From the NCBI RefSeq assembly GCF_026410285.1, contig NZ_JAPMLP010000006.1, forward strand, positions 62,001 through 126,000: DNA of 64,000 bases, in the 5' to 3' direction. The stretch is from Sulfitobacter sp. F26169L. GTDB taxonomy: Bacteria; Pseudomonadota; Alphaproteobacteria; Rhodobacterales; Rhodobacteraceae. Shown piece after piece: positions 8,650-17,905 of this stretch. Each line of letters begins with the position of its first letter. Position 1 is the first letter of the stretch. The position numbers and the translations under genes were made by a program. The notes beneath the pieces were generated by a model, which saw only the letters and a list, made by a program, of their open reading frames with translations, was not told the origin of the DNA and did not search any database.

Positions 8650-9654
8650 TTATTGCGGATCAGCAGACACGCGCACCATGCGCTTGCCCTTGTTGTCACC
8701 GTTCAGCAGACCGATCAGCGCGGCGGGGGCGTTCTCCAAACCATCGACGATATCTTCGGTCACTTTCAGCTGGCCACGCTCCATCATCCCTTGCATGGCG
8801 CGAATCGCCTTGGCGTCATTATGCGCCCAGTCCATCACGATGAACCCTTCCATGCGCAGGCGTTTTACCACAATCGCGCCGGGAAGGTTGCGTGGGCCTG
8901 TAGGAGTGGTGCTTTGATACTGGCTGATTGCGCCACAGCACACAACGCGCCCCCGTTCGTTCATCAGGTTCAGCGCGGTTTCAAGGATCACACCGCCCAC
9001 ATTGTCAAAATACACATCCACCCCGTCAGGGCAGGCAGCGCGCAGGGCTTTGAACAATCCGTCAGCGCGGTAATCAATACAGGCGTCAAAACCGAGTTCT
9101 TTCACCACCCAATCGCATTTCTCCGGCCCACCGGCGATGCCAACTACACGGCAGCCAATGCTTTTGGCAATCTGGCCAACATAACCGCCCACCGATCCGG
9201 CAGCGGCAGACACAAGCACCGTTTCCCCCGGCTGGGGTTGGCCCACAGACATCAGACCATGATAGGCCGTTTTGCCTGCAATGCCGAAAACCGACATCAG
9301 GTTTGACAGCGTCGGCACCTTCGGCAGTTTCTGTACCTTATGCGCGGGCATGGTAACATAGTCGGACCACGTGGCCTCTGCCGCGACGATATCGCCTGCA
9401 GCCAGCTTGGGGGAATTTGTCTCTACCACTTCGCAGATTGCATAGGTGGGCATTGGGTCACCGGCGTTGACGGCGGCGCGGTAGGTGGCACCTTGCATCC
9501 AGCTTCGGTTCGCAGCGTCGATTGACATGAGAATCACACGCAACAGCACTTCGCCCTCTGCGGGGCTTGGCATTTCTGCTTCGGTCAGCTTGAAATGATC
9601 TTGGGTCAATTCGCCTTTGGGCAATTCGGCGACAACGATCTGGCGGTTTGTCAT
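8650..9654 (-). CDS. NADP-dependent MDR-family oxidoreductase (CurA/YncB-like)
   Basis: Zinc-independent medium-chain reductase of 334 aa, probably reducing a C=C bond conjugated to a carbonyl. N-terminal MTNRQIVVAELPKG and the Rossmann motif AAAGSVGGYVGQIAK, followed by YFDNVGG and GAISQYQ, are typical of the leukotriene B4 12-hydroxydehydrogenase/curcumin reductase group. The start at 9654 is chosen because it is preceded by AAGGAC and matches family N-termini; an upstream in-frame start adds 42 non-conserved residues. The gene heads a minus-strand pair with the MaoC gene and diverges from a histidine phosphatase gene. Confidence 0.9.
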   Translation of the reverse strand: MTNRQIVVAELPKGELTQDHFKLTEAEMPSPAEGEVLLRVILMSIDAANRSWMQGATYRAAVNAGDPMPTYAICEVVETNSPKLAAGDIVAAEATWSDYVTMPAHKVQKLPKVPTLSNLMSVFGIAGKTAYHGLMSVGQPQPGETVLVSAAAGSVGGYVGQIAKSIGCRVVGIAGGPEKCDWVVKELGFDACIDYRADGLFKALRAACPDGVDVYFDNVGGVILETALNLMNERGRVVCCGAISQYQSTTPTGPRNLPGAIVVKRLRMEGFIVMDWAHNDAKAIRAMQGMMERGQLKVTEDIVDGLENAPAALIGLLNGDNKGKRMVRVSADPQ

Positions 9655-9698
9655 TTTATGGTCCTTACTTGGGCAAATGAATTCGAAAGGGTGAAACG

Positions 9699-10352
9699 AT
9701 GGGGAATGAAGCGCGACAGCACAGGTTTGAACCGCCGCAAGGTGCGTGCGATATTTTGCTGATCCGTCACGGCGAAACACAGGCTGCCAAACGCGGCGAG
9801 ATGTTTCCGATGGTGGGCGGGCAGGGTGATCCGGCGTTGCGCCCCGAAGGCGAGGCGCAAGCAGTTGCGATTGCCGAACGCCTCAAGCACGAAGCGATTG
9901 ACGCGATTTACGTCACCACCATGCAGCGCACCCATCAAACCGCGGCCCCGCTTGCGCGGGCCTTGGGCCTTGCGCCAATGGTCGAACCGGACCTGCGAGA
10001 GGTTTTTCTGGGTGATTGGGACGGCGGCGAATACCGTTTTCGCGCCGCGGCCAATGACCCGGCGTTTGTGCGTGCGCGTGATGCCCACGAATGGGGCGAG
10101 ATCCCAAATGCAGAAACCACCGCGCAATTGCAGGCCCGTGTGATGCACGGGTTGCGCCGTATCGCGGCAACGCACCCCGATCAACTGGTTGCAGTCGTTG
10201 TGCATGGCGGCGTGGTCGGCGCGGCGCTGTCGATGGTTGCACAATCGCGCCCGTTTGCGTTCAACGGGGCCGATAACGGCTCGATCAGCCGTATTGTGAT
10301 CAACGGTGAACAGATGATCCTGCGCGGGTTCAATGACGTGGCGCATCTTTAA
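9699..10352 (+). CDS. Histidine phosphatase family protein (phosphoglycerate mutase-like)
   Basis: 217-aa phosphatase with the catalytic LLIRHGET motif (R23, H24) near the N-terminus, EGEAQAVAIAERL, and the second catalytic histidine in VVVHGGVVG. The reaction is phosphate-ester hydrolysis through a phosphohistidine. It is a divergent singleton next to the oxidoreductase gene. A second member of the family lies at 17906 beside an acyl-CoA kinase-type gene, so one or both may act on a phosphorylated pathway intermediate (inference). The stop codon lies inside a terminator-like hairpin. Confidence 0.88.
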   Translation: MGNEARQHRFEPPQGACDILLIRHGETQAAKRGEMFPMVGGQGDPALRPEGEAQAVAIAERLKHEAIDAIYVTTMQRTHQTAAPLARALGLAPMVEPDLREVFLGDWDGGEYRFRAAANDPAFVRARDAHEWGEIPNAETTAQLQARVMHGLRRIAATHPDQLVAVVVHGGVVGAALSMVAQSRPFAFNGADNGSISRIVINGEQMILRGFNDVAHL

Positions 10353-10362
10353 AATGCGCCAC
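10338..10362. terminator. Hairpin between convergent genes, overlapping the phosphatase stop codon
   Basis: A perfect 9-bp stem GTGGCGCAT/ATGCGCCAC with a 7-nt loop straddles the stop codon of the phosphatase gene. A short ATTTTA follows on the plus strand. Position between convergent genes suggests bidirectional termination. Confidence 0.6.
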
Positions 10363-10392
10363 ATTCAGGTATTTTAGAGTAGGGCATAGAGC

Positions 10393-11391
10393 CTACTCCA
10401 CATCCAGCACAACCTTGCCCTGCACCTTGCGATCCATCATCAGGTTCAGCGCATCGGCGGCTTTCTCAAGCGGGAAGCGTGCCGAAATGCGCGGCTTGAT
10501 TTCGCCGCTGGCATACATGCGGAACAGGTCTGCCATGTTTTCGGCGTGCATGTCCGGCTCGCGCAGGGTATGCGCGCCCCAGAAAACGCCGACAATCTGA
10601 CAGCCCTTCAACAGGGTCAGGTTAAGCGGGATTTTCGGGATACCTGCGGGAAAGCCTACCACGAGGAAACGACCTTTCCACGCCAGTGCGCGCACGGCAG
10701 GTTCAGCGTAGGCGCCACCGACCGCATCATAGACAACATCAACACCGTCACCGCCTGCCAACTCTTTAATCTTGGCTGAAAACGCTTTTTGCGCGTCGCG
10801 GTCATCCATGTCGCGGGTGTAAATGATGGTCTCGTCCGCGCCGAGATCGCGACAGAACTGCGCTTTTTCCTCGGAACTGACAGCGGCGATGACACGTGCG
10901 CCCGCAGCCTTGCCTAGTTCGATCGCAGCGGCACCAACTCCACCCGCCGCGCCAAGGATCAACAGCGATTCGCCTGGCTTGAGTTCTGCTCGGTTTTTCA
11001 GCGCGTGATGGGAGGTGCCGTAGGTCAGCATCAGACATGACGCTTCGTCAAATGGCATCTCGTCGGGGATCTTCATGACCCGTTCGGCTTCAATACACAA
11101 ATGAGTCGCAAAGCCGCCAAAGCCCGTCATTGCCAGAACACGGTCGCCGACGGCCAGCCCTTTTACACCTTCACCGACCGCTTCAATTTCGCCCGAAACC
11201 TCACCACCGGGGGCAAAGGGGCGGGGCGGCTTCATCTGGTACATATCCTTGATAATCAGGGTGTCAGGAAAGTTCAAGCCAGCCGAACGCACGCGGATGC
11301 GGACCTGCTTTTTCGAAGGTTCGGGCGTCTCCATCTCGGTCAGTTTCAGCGTCTCCGGTCCCCCGGGCTCATGGCTCAACATTGCTTTCAT
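10393..11391 (-). CDS. NADPH:quinone oxidoreductase family protein (zinc-independent MDR)
   Basis: 332-aa reductase. N-terminal MKAMLSHEPGGPETL is typical of the QOR group. The cofactor-binding loop reads ILGAAGGVGAAAIELGK and is followed by DVVYDAVGG. In acyl-CoA clusters such proteins often act as enoyl-thioester or quinone reductases; the exact substrate is not visible. The start at 11391 is supported by GGAGGAGA seven bases upstream. The gene diverges from the acyl-CoA dehydrogenase operon, and an IclR-like palindrome lies between them. Confidence 0.9.
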   Translation of the reverse strand: MKAMLSHEPGGPETLKLTEMETPEPSKKQVRIRVRSAGLNFPDTLIIKDMYQMKPPRPFAPGGEVSGEIEAVGEGVKGLAVGDRVLAMTGFGGFATHLCIEAERVMKIPDEMPFDEASCLMLTYGTSHHALKNRAELKPGESLLILGAAGGVGAAAIELGKAAGARVIAAVSSEEKAQFCRDLGADETIIYTRDMDDRDAQKAFSAKIKELAGGDGVDVVYDAVGGAYAEPAVRALAWKGRFLVVGFPAGIPKIPLNLTLLKGCQIVGVFWGAHTLREPDMHAENMADLFRMYASGEIKPRISARFPLEKAADALNLMMDRKVQGKVVLDVE

Positions 11392-11468
11392 CTTGGCGTC
11401 TCCTCCGGATTTGATTGAACACAATGGGCCAGTGCAACTCTTGCTTGTCAATCGAATTTCGAAATGCA

Positions 11469-11485
11469 ATTCTGCTGTGCGGAAT
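11469..11485. promoter_or_regulatory. Candidate IclR operator ATTCTGC-TGT-GCGGAAT
   Basis: A 17-bp inverted repeat with one mismatch lies in the 138-bp divergent region between the quinone oxidoreductase and acyl-CoA dehydrogenase genes. It matches the perfect TTCCGC-ATA-GCGGAA palindrome at 20437-20451, which sits beside the cluster's IclR gene. Shared operator use is inferred. Confidence 0.45.
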
Positions 11486-11529
11486 GGTCGTTCGCAAAAG
11501 ACCACATGCGTTTAACGGGAGGATAACGG

Positions 11530-12699
11530 ATGGCAGACGGATCAGCGGCAAATGAATTTCGCACGCAATTGCGCGAGTGGCTGGAGGCAAATTGCCCCGC
11601 CGAAATGCGCGAGGGGCGGGGCACCGAGGCCGCTATTTGCTGGGGTGGCAGGAACTGGGCGTTCACATCCCAAGCCCAAAAGGACTGGCTGGAGCGGTGC
11701 GCCGCCAAAGGCTACACGGTGCCGACATGGCCGGTCGAGTATGGCGGTGCAGGACTGACACGCGAGCAGGAAAAGATTTTTCACGAAGAAATGGCGCGAA
11801 TCAATGCGCGCTCGCCGCTGGAAAGCTTTGGCATCTGGATGCTGGGGCCTGCGCTGCTGCATTTCGGAACCCATGAGCAAAAGCTGCACTACCTGCCCCC
11901 GATTGCGCGTGGCGAGGTGCGTTGGTGTCAAGGCTATTCCGAGCCGGGTGCGGGATCGGATCTGGCAAATGTGCAGACCCATGGCGCGGACAAGGGCGAT
12001 CACTGGCTGGTAAACGGCCAGAAGATCTGGACCTCTTACGCTGATAAGTCCGACCAGATTTTTGCGCTGGTGCGCACGGACCGCGATGCGCCAAAGCACA
12101 AGGGCATTTCGTTTTTGCTGATCGATATGGATGATCCGGGCGTCGAGACGCGACCGATCAAGATGATTTCGGGCATATCCCCGTTCTGCGAGACATTCTT
12201 TACCGACGTAAAAGTACCCAAAGACCGGATTGTCGGAACAGAGAACCGCGGCTGGGACGTAGCAAAATACCTGCTCACTCACGAGCGTGAAATGATTTCC
12301 GGCGGTGGTGGCGGATTGTTGGGCGGTGGCCGTGCTTTGGGAGCTGTGCTGTCTGACACGATGGAGACTCTGGATACCACGTTGCGCGCGGATGCGATGC
12401 GCTGCGAGATTGACGGTTTGGCAATCGGTCTGACGCTGGAGCGGTACAAGGACCAGTCAGAAGCAGGGCAGGGCGCGGGCGATGCGTCTGCTATGTTGAA
12501 ATATATGGGCACCGAGTTGAACAAACAGCGCCACGAACTGATGATGACAGCGGGCGGTTCTGCCGCGCTGGAATGGGACGGTGCTGTGGGTAATCGTGCG
12601 GGCGACTGGCTGCGCACAAAGGCAAACTCAATCGAAGGGGGTACCAGCGAGGTTATGCTAAGCATCGTATCGCGCCGCGTGCTGGGGTTACCGGCATGA
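11530..12699 (+). CDS. Acyl-CoA dehydrogenase family protein, first subunit of a tandem pair
   Basis: FAD-dependent dehydrogenase of 389 aa introducing an alpha,beta double bond into an acyl-CoA. Family landmarks are GYSEPGAGSDLANVQ (FAD/substrate-binding segment), GQKIWTSYA, and IEGGTSEVMLSIVSRRVLG near the C-terminus. A GGAGG site precedes the ATG. It overlaps the next acyl-CoA dehydrogenase gene by 4 bp. Pairs like this form alpha2beta2 heterotetramers in steroid side-chain degradation (ChsE/FadE type), which favour bulky substrates (established for those enzymes; inference here). Confidence 0.93.
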   Translation: MADGSAANEFRTQLREWLEANCPAEMREGRGTEAAICWGGRNWAFTSQAQKDWLERCAAKGYTVPTWPVEYGGAGLTREQEKIFHEEMARINARSPLESFGIWMLGPALLHFGTHEQKLHYLPPIARGEVRWCQGYSEPGAGSDLANVQTHGADKGDHWLVNGQKIWTSYADKSDQIFALVRTDRDAPKHKGISFLLIDMDDPGVETRPIKMISGISPFCETFFTDVKVPKDRIVGTENRGWDVAKYLLTHEREMISGGGGGLLGGGRALGAVLSDTMETLDTTLRADAMRCEIDGLAIGLTLERYKDQSEAGQGAGDASAMLKYMGTELNKQRHELMMTAGGSAALEWDGAVGNRAGDWLRTKANSIEGGTSEVMLSIVSRRVLGLPA

Positions 12700-13811
12700 G
12701 CAAACTTGTCCTGAGCGAAGAAGAAACAATGTTGGCCGATATGGCGCGCGGTTTTCTGGATGGCGCCGCCCCTGTAAGTACGTTCCGCAAGATGCGTGAC
12801 GAAGGCCGCACACATGACGCAAAGCTGTGGAAAGAGATGGCGAATATGGGCTGGGCCGGTGTGCTCGTGCCCGAGTCGGCGGGTGGCTCTGATATGGGGT
12901 TCGCAGCGGCAAACGTGATTGCGCAGGAAATGGGCAGGACGTTGGTGATTTCGCCATTTCTGTCCAGCGCTGTCATCGCGGCGACTGCGCTGCGGCAGGT
13001 AAGTGATGAACGCGCCATGGCGGCATTGGCAAAGATTGCCAGCGGTAATGTCACCTATGCGCTGGCTGTGGATGAGGGGATCAAACATAATCCTGACGCC
13101 ACCGCGATGGAGGCGAAGGCGGACGGTAACGGCTTCCGGCTGACAGGCAAAAAGACATTCGTTGTTGATGGCGCCATGGCCGACCGTCTGTTGGTGCTGG
13201 CCAAAACCGCCGAAGGGCTGACCCTGTTTGATATCCCTGCAGATCGCGCGGGGATCAGCCGCGAAAAATCAAACATGATCGATGCACGTGACGCGGCAAA
13301 AATCAGCTTTGATGATGTCGAGGCAACGGGCGACGATGTGCTGGGGCAGGTTGACAGCGCCATGAATGTTCTCAGACCGGCCTTGCAGGCAGGGCAGGCC
13401 GCACTGGCCGCCGAAATGACGGGCCTTGCCGCTGGGGCAATGGCGATGACGGTCGGCTATCTGAAGGAGCGCAAGCAATTTGGTGTAGAGATTGGCCGCT
13501 TTCAGGCATTGCAGCACCGCGCGGCCCATCTGTGGTGTGAGACAGAAGTGACCCTGTCCGCAATCCTGAACGCTGGCCGGATGCTGGACAATGACCCCGA
13601 GAATGCAGAGCTTGCCGTTTCACTTGCCAAGGCCCGCGCGACAGACACAGCTATTCTGGCCGTGCAGGAAGGTGTTCAGATGCACGGCGGGATCGGAATG
13701 ACAGACGCCTATGACATGGGCTTTTATATGAAACGCGCGCGCGTTGGTGCAGAGTGGTTGGGTGACTACAGCTATCACGCCGAAAAAGTCGCCGCATCGA
13801 GAGGATTTTAA
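12696..13811 (+). CDS. Acyl-CoA dehydrogenase family protein, second subunit of a tandem pair
   Basis: 371-aa partner of the preceding gene, starting inside its last codons (ATGA). It shows the ACAD fold landmarks MADRLLVLAKTAEGLTL, RKQFGVEIGRFQALQHRAAHL and, late, VQMHGGIGMTDAYDMGF. The glycine-rich SEPGAGSD-type FAD segment of the first subunit is not evident here, in keeping with division of labour between the two subunits of heteromeric ACADs. Its substrate is expected to be the same CoA ester as for the first subunit. Confidence 0.92.
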   Translation: MSKLVLSEEETMLADMARGFLDGAAPVSTFRKMRDEGRTHDAKLWKEMANMGWAGVLVPESAGGSDMGFAAANVIAQEMGRTLVISPFLSSAVIAATALRQVSDERAMAALAKIASGNVTYALAVDEGIKHNPDATAMEAKADGNGFRLTGKKTFVVDGAMADRLLVLAKTAEGLTLFDIPADRAGISREKSNMIDARDAAKISFDDVEATGDDVLGQVDSAMNVLRPALQAGQAALAAEMTGLAAGAMAMTVGYLKERKQFGVEIGRFQALQHRAAHLWCETEVTLSAILNAGRMLDNDPENAELAVSLAKARATDTAILAVQEGVQMHGGIGMTDAYDMGFYMKRARVGAEWLGDYSYHAEKVAASRGF

Positions 13812-13812
13812 G

Positions 13813-14634
13813 ATGGATATTCAAACGTTGTTTGGTCTGGAGGGAAAGACCGCATTGGTAACGGGCGGTGCCACCGGCATCGGTCGCATGGCGGCAGAAT
13901 CGCTGATGCGTGCGGGGGCCACCGTGCTGATCGCCAGCCGCAAGGGAGACGCGTGCGAAGCGGTTGCAAAAGAACTGAATGCGCTGGGTGCCAGTGGCAA
14001 GGCCATCGGCTTTGCCGGTGATGTTGGCACCGAAGAGGGTGTCGATGCGCTGGTCGCGGCTGTGAAAGAGCGCACCGAAACGCTCGATATTCTGATGAAC
14101 AACGCAGGCATCACATGGGGCGCGCCGCTGGGGGAATTTCCGCACAAGGCGTGGTCGAAGGTGATGGATGTAAATGTAGCCGGGCTATTTGATCTGACGC
14201 AAAAGCTGCTGCCAATGCTCAAGGCTTCGGGTACAGTCGATGACCCCGCGCGGGTGGTGAACGTGGGCAGCGTCATGGGAGAGCGCGAGATGGGCGATGG
14301 CGCGTACAGTTATTCTGCCTCCAAAGCTGCGGTTATCCACCTGAGTAAAATTCTGGCCAAGGAACTGGCCGGAGATGCGATCACTGTTAACGCACTGGCA
14401 CCGGGGCCGTTTGTAAGCCGGATGACCGCTTTTGCGACCCACGATGAGGACATGCGCAGCAAGGTCGGAGAGGATGTGCCGCTGAAACGTGTGGGCCGCG
14501 ACGAAGATATCGGCGGCTGCATGTTGTTCTTGTGCGGGCGCGGCGGTGCCTACATTACCGGCGCTGTGATCCCCGTGTCCGGCGGCATCAACGTGATGTC
14601 CGGCCCCAACATTTTTGAACACGCGTTGCACTGA
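13813..14634 (+). CDS. Short-chain dehydrogenase/reductase (SDR)
   Basis: NAD(P)-dependent oxidoreductase of 273 aa. The cofactor motif TGGATGIG is at residues 17-24, NNAG follows in the middle, and the catalytic YSASK is at residues 167-171. The C-terminal VSGGIN is the usual SDR end. The start at 13813 comes directly after the stop of the ACAD gene; an upstream in-frame start would overlap that gene by 68 bp and is less likely. It probably oxidises a hydroxyl group of the pathway substrate. It overlaps the next gene by one base (TGATG). Confidence 0.92.
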   Translation: MDIQTLFGLEGKTALVTGGATGIGRMAAESLMRAGATVLIASRKGDACEAVAKELNALGASGKAIGFAGDVGTEEGVDALVAAVKERTETLDILMNNAGITWGAPLGEFPHKAWSKVMDVNVAGLFDLTQKLLPMLKASGTVDDPARVVNVGSVMGEREMGDGAYSYSASKAAVIHLSKILAKELAGDAITVNALAPGPFVSRMTAFATHDEDMRSKVGEDVPLKRVGRDEDIGGCMLFLCGRGGAYITGAVIPVSGGINVMSGPNIFEHALH

Positions 14635-15560
14635 TGGCTGATATTCGATTTGATGGACAGGTTGCGATTGTTACCGGCGCGGGAGTCGGCCTTGGCCGCT
14701 GTCATGCGCTGGGGCTGGCGGCGCGCGGTGCGAAGGTTGTTGTAAACGATCTGGGTGTTTCAACGGATGGCACCGGAACATCTTCGGAAGCGGCGCTGGC
14801 TGTGGTCGAGGAAATCAAGGAGATGGGCGGCGATGCAATGGCGCATGGCGCTGATGTGTCCGACGACGATGCCGTTAAGGACATGGTGGCCCAAGCCATA
14901 GACGCATGGGGGCGCATAGACATTTGCGTCAACAACGCGGGCATCCTGATGGACAAGACATTTGCCAAGATGGACATGGCCGCATTCCGCAAAGTGGTTG
15001 ATGTGCATTTGATCGGCACTGCCAATGTAGCACATGCCTGCTGGCCGCACATGCGGGCGCAGAAATACGGGCGAATTGTGCTGACATCCAGCGCGTCAGG
15101 GCTTTATGGAAACTTTGGTCAGTCCAACTATGGCGCGGCAAAGGCGGCGATGCTGGGGCTGATGAATGTGCTGCACATGGAGGGCGCGCGTGACAACATT
15201 CGTGTCAACACGCTGGCCCCCACCGCAGCCACCCGCATGACGGCCGGTCTGTTACCCGAAGCGGCGCAGGAATTATTGGCACCCGATACCATCACGCCGG
15301 GCTTGCTGTATCTGGTAAGTGAAGACGCGCCCAGCCAGGTGATCCTTGGCGCGGGTGCTGGCAGCTATGCCGAAACGCGCATTTACGAAACGCAGGGCAT
15401 CACTCTGATGGGCGAGGATAACACGCCCGAAGCTGTTGCCGCGCAATTCGACCAGATCCGCAACCCTGAAAACCAACAACAACTGGGCGATGCTTTCGGC
15501 CAGACGAAAAAGTACGCCCTCAACGCAGCCAGGGCCCGTGGCCTGAAGCTCGACTGGTAA
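14634..15560 (+). CDS. SDR of the (3R)-hydroxyacyl-CoA dehydrogenase (MFE2/HSD17B4) type
   Basis: 308-aa SDR whose N-terminal half closely resembles the dehydrogenase domain of peroxisomal multifunctional enzyme 2: [23 protein letters not shown], and a catalytic Tyr-Lys pair in SNYGAAKAA (Y166, K170). It carries an extra C-terminal stretch of about 60 residues, again as in MFE2. The expected reaction is oxidation of (3R)-hydroxyacyl-CoA to 3-ketoacyl-CoA. This pairs well with the MaoC hydratase at 8167 (R-stereochemistry) and the thiolase that follows 17 bp downstream. Confidence 0.92.
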   Translation: MADIRFDGQVAIVTGAGVGLGRCHALGLAARGAKVVVNDLGVSTDGTGTSSEAALAVVEEIKEMGGDAMAHGADVSDDDAVKDMVAQAIDAWGRIDICVNNAGILMDKTFAKMDMAAFRKVVDVHLIGTANVAHACWPHMRAQKYGRIVLTSSASGLYGNFGQSNYGAAKAAMLGLMNVLHMEGARDNIRVNTLAPTAATRMTAGLLPEAAQELLAPDTITPGLLYLVSEDAPSQVILGAGAGSYAETRIYETQGITLMGEDNTPEAVAAQFDQIRNPENQQQLGDAFGQTKKYALNAARARGLKLDW

Positions 15561-15577
15561 TTCATAGGAGACTACAC

Positions 15578-16774
15578 ATGCGTGACGCAGTAATTGTATC
15601 AACCGCCCGTACCCCGATTGGCAAAGCTTATCGTGGGGCGTTCAACAACACCACGCCGCAGGCACTGGCCGCCCATGCGATCGAGCACGCGATCAAGCGC
15701 GCTGGCGTTGATCCTGCCCAGATCCAGGATTGTGTCATCGGTTCGGCCCTTCAGCAGGGCCACGGCGCGGGCAATATCGCCCGTCAGGCGGCCATTCGTG
15801 CGGGCCTGCCCGTCACGGTCGCAGGCATGTCGCTGGACCGGCAGTGTGCCTCAGGCATGATGGCGATTGCCACTGCGGCCAAGCAGGTTGTTATGGACGG
15901 AATGGATGTGGTCATCGGCGGCGGTGTCGAAAGTATTTCGATGGTGCAGACACCCGAAATGCGCGTGAAGGGCGATCCGTGGATCAAAGAGCACAAGCCA
16001 GAGCTGTACATGTCGATGCTGGAAACCGCCGAGACAGTGGCCGAGCGGTATAATGTCAGTCGTGAACGCCAGGACGAATATGCCGCACGCTCGCAGGAGC
16101 TGACGCATCAAGCGCAGGAAGCGGGCCGTTTCGACGATGAAATTGCGCCAATGACTTCCAAAATGATGGTGCAGAACAAAGAAACCAAGGAGATCACCGA
16201 ACACGAGGTGACGCTGGAGAAGGACGAGGGCAACCGCCCCGGTACAACAGCCGAAAGCCTTGCGGGCCTCAAGCCGGTGCACAAGGACGGTATCCACATT
16301 CAGGAAGGTAAATTCATCACAGCAGGTAACGCCTCGCAGCTGTCTGATGGCGCGTCGGCTACGGTAATTATGGAAGCCAAAAAGGCCGAACAGATGGGGC
16401 TGCAACCGCTGGGCCGCTATGTTGGGGTGATGGCCGCAGGCTGTGAGCCGGACGAAATGGGCATCGGCCCGATTTATGCCGTGCCCCCGCTGCTGAAAGC
16501 ACATGGCCTGACCATGGATGATATCGGCCTTTGGGAGTTGAACGAAGCCTTTGCGGTGCAGGTGATCCAGTCACGTGATGTGCTGGGCATCCCTGATGAA
16601 TTGTTGAACGTGAACGGCGGCGCGATTTCCATTGGCCACCCTTACGGCATGTCCGGCGCGCGCATGGTCGGTCATGCGCTGATCGAGGGTAAACGCCGTG
16701 GCGCGAAATACGTTGTCTGCACAATGTGTGTGGGGGGCGGCATGGGTGCTGCGGGTCTGTTCGAGGTTCTGTAA
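15578..16774 (+). CDS. Acetyl-CoA acyltransferase (thiolase)
   Basis: 398-aa degradative thiolase cleaving a 3-ketoacyl-CoA with CoA. The nucleophile C90 sits in [12 protein letters not shown], the histidine motif is [14 protein letters not shown], and the second catalytic cysteine lies in [16 protein letters not shown] at the C-terminus. A GGAG site precedes the ATG. It is the last enzyme of the block ACAD-ACAD-SDR-SDR-thiolase, completing a beta-oxidation-like round. A hairpin follows before the nitronate monooxygenase gene. Confidence 0.95.
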   Translation: MRDAVIVSTARTPIGKAYRGAFNNTTPQALAAHAIEHAIKRAGVDPAQIQDCVIGSALQQGHGAGNIARQAAIRAGLPVTVAGMSLDRQCASGMMAIATAAKQVVMDGMDVVIGGGVESISMVQTPEMRVKGDPWIKEHKPELYMSMLETAETVAERYNVSRERQDEYAARSQELTHQAQEAGRFDDEIAPMTSKMMVQNKETKEITEHEVTLEKDEGNRPGTTAESLAGLKPVHKDGIHIQEGKFITAGNASQLSDGASATVIMEAKKAEQMGLQPLGRYVGVMAAGCEPDEMGIGPIYAVPPLLKAHGLTMDDIGLWELNEAFAVQVIQSRDVLGIPDELLNVNGGAISIGHPYGMSGARMVGHALIEGKRRGAKYVVCTMCVGGGMGAAGLFEVL

Positions 16775-16796
16775 ACTTTGCAATTTGCCAACAAGA

Positions 16797-16816
16797 GGGG
16801 CGGTTTCAGCCGCCCC
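16797..16816 (+). terminator. Hairpin between thiolase and nitronate monooxygenase genes
   Basis: GC-rich 7-bp stem GGGGCGG/CCGCCCC with loop TTTCAG. There is no T-run, so it is more likely an attenuator or mRNA-stability element than a full terminator. Confidence 0.45.
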
Positions 16817-16846
16817 CTGACCGTCACTATGAATTCAGGAGGCTCT

Positions 16847-17839
16847 ATGGCCCGCGACGACTCCCATCTGCCCAAGGCGCTGCAAGGTTTGCGCATCCCT
16901 CTGATTGCTTCGCCGCTGTTTATTATCTCGGTGCCCGCGCTGGTGATTGCCCAGTGTAAGGCAGGGATCGTTGGATCGTTTCCCGCGCTGAATGCCCGCG
17001 AGGGCGAGGGGGAGCATCCGCTGCTCGACACTTGGCTTACCCAGATCAAGGAAGAGTTGGACCGTCATAACCAAGCCAACCCCGACAATCCGGCCGCCCC
17101 TTATGCGGTAAACCAGATTGTCCACCGCACCAACACGCGACTGGAACGGGATCTGGAAATCTGCGTCAAACACGAAGTGCCGGTCTGGATTACGTCGCTG
17201 GGCGCGCGTGTGGATGTGAACGAGGCGGCGCATAGCTGCGGCGGGATTGTGTTGCATGATGTGATCAACAACCGATTTGCCAAAAAGGCGATTGAAAAAG
17301 GTGCCGATGGTCTGGTGGCTGTTGCCGCAGGTGCGGGTGGCCATGCGGGGCAACAATCTCCATTCGCATTGGTGCGCGAAATCCGCGAGTGGTTTGAAGG
17401 GCCGGTGGCATTGTCCGGTTCTATCGCTACAGGTGAAAGTCTGCTGGCGGCACGGGCAATGGGTGCCGATCTTGGCTATACCGGATCGCCGTTTATCGCG
17501 ACTGACGAGGCGAACGCCGATCAGGCCTATAAGGATATGATTGTGGAAAGTGGCGCGGAAGACATCGTATATTCCTCACTGTTCACGGGTGTCTGGGGCA
17601 ACTACCTCAAAGGCTCTGTAAAGAACGCAGGCATGGACCCGGACGACCTGCCACAGTCGGATTCATCGGCGATGACATTCGCCGCGGACCGTGAAAAGCC
17701 CAAAGCGTGGAAAACCATTTGGGGTTCGGGGCAAGGTATTGGCGCGATCAAATCCGTTGGCCCAGCGGCGCAAATCGTCGACCGGATGGCAAAAGAATAT
17801 TTTGCGGCTGGCAAAAAGCTCGCGGCGGAGTTTTCGTGA
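16847..17839 (+). CDS. Nitronate monooxygenase family flavoprotein
   Basis: 330-aa TIM-barrel FMN enzyme of the 2-nitropropane dioxygenase family. Seen are PLIASPLFIISVPALV at the N-terminus, the phosphate-binding VAVAAGAGGHAGQQSPFAL, and ALSGSIATGESLLAARAMGADLGYTGSPF. The conserved HAG next to the flavin is present. The start at 16847 follows AGGAGG. Members oxidise alkyl nitronates, but many in acyl-CoA gene clusters have been found to act as enoyl reductases or on other substrates, so the name describes the family, not the reaction. Confidence 0.9.
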   Translation: MARDDSHLPKALQGLRIPLIASPLFIISVPALVIAQCKAGIVGSFPALNAREGEGEHPLLDTWLTQIKEELDRHNQANPDNPAAPYAVNQIVHRTNTRLERDLEICVKHEVPVWITSLGARVDVNEAAHSCGGIVLHDVINNRFAKKAIEKGADGLVAVAAGAGGHAGQQSPFALVREIREWFEGPVALSGSIATGESLLAARAMGADLGYTGSPFIATDEANADQAYKDMIVESGAEDIVYSSLFTGVWGNYLKGSVKNAGMDPDDLPQSDSSAMTFAADREKPKAWKTIWGSGQGIGAIKSVGPAAQIVDRMAKEYFAAGKKLAAEFS

Positions 17840-17905
17840 ATAAGACACTACATCTAACGGGGCGTACGAATGCGCATTCTGTACGGTGCGCCCTTGAGGT
17901 GCACC

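Noticed and set aside
8290..9306. Plus-strand open frame of 338 codons opposite the MaoC and oxidoreductase genes
   Set aside because: Antisense to two clear enzyme genes with conserved motifs; its translation resembles no family.
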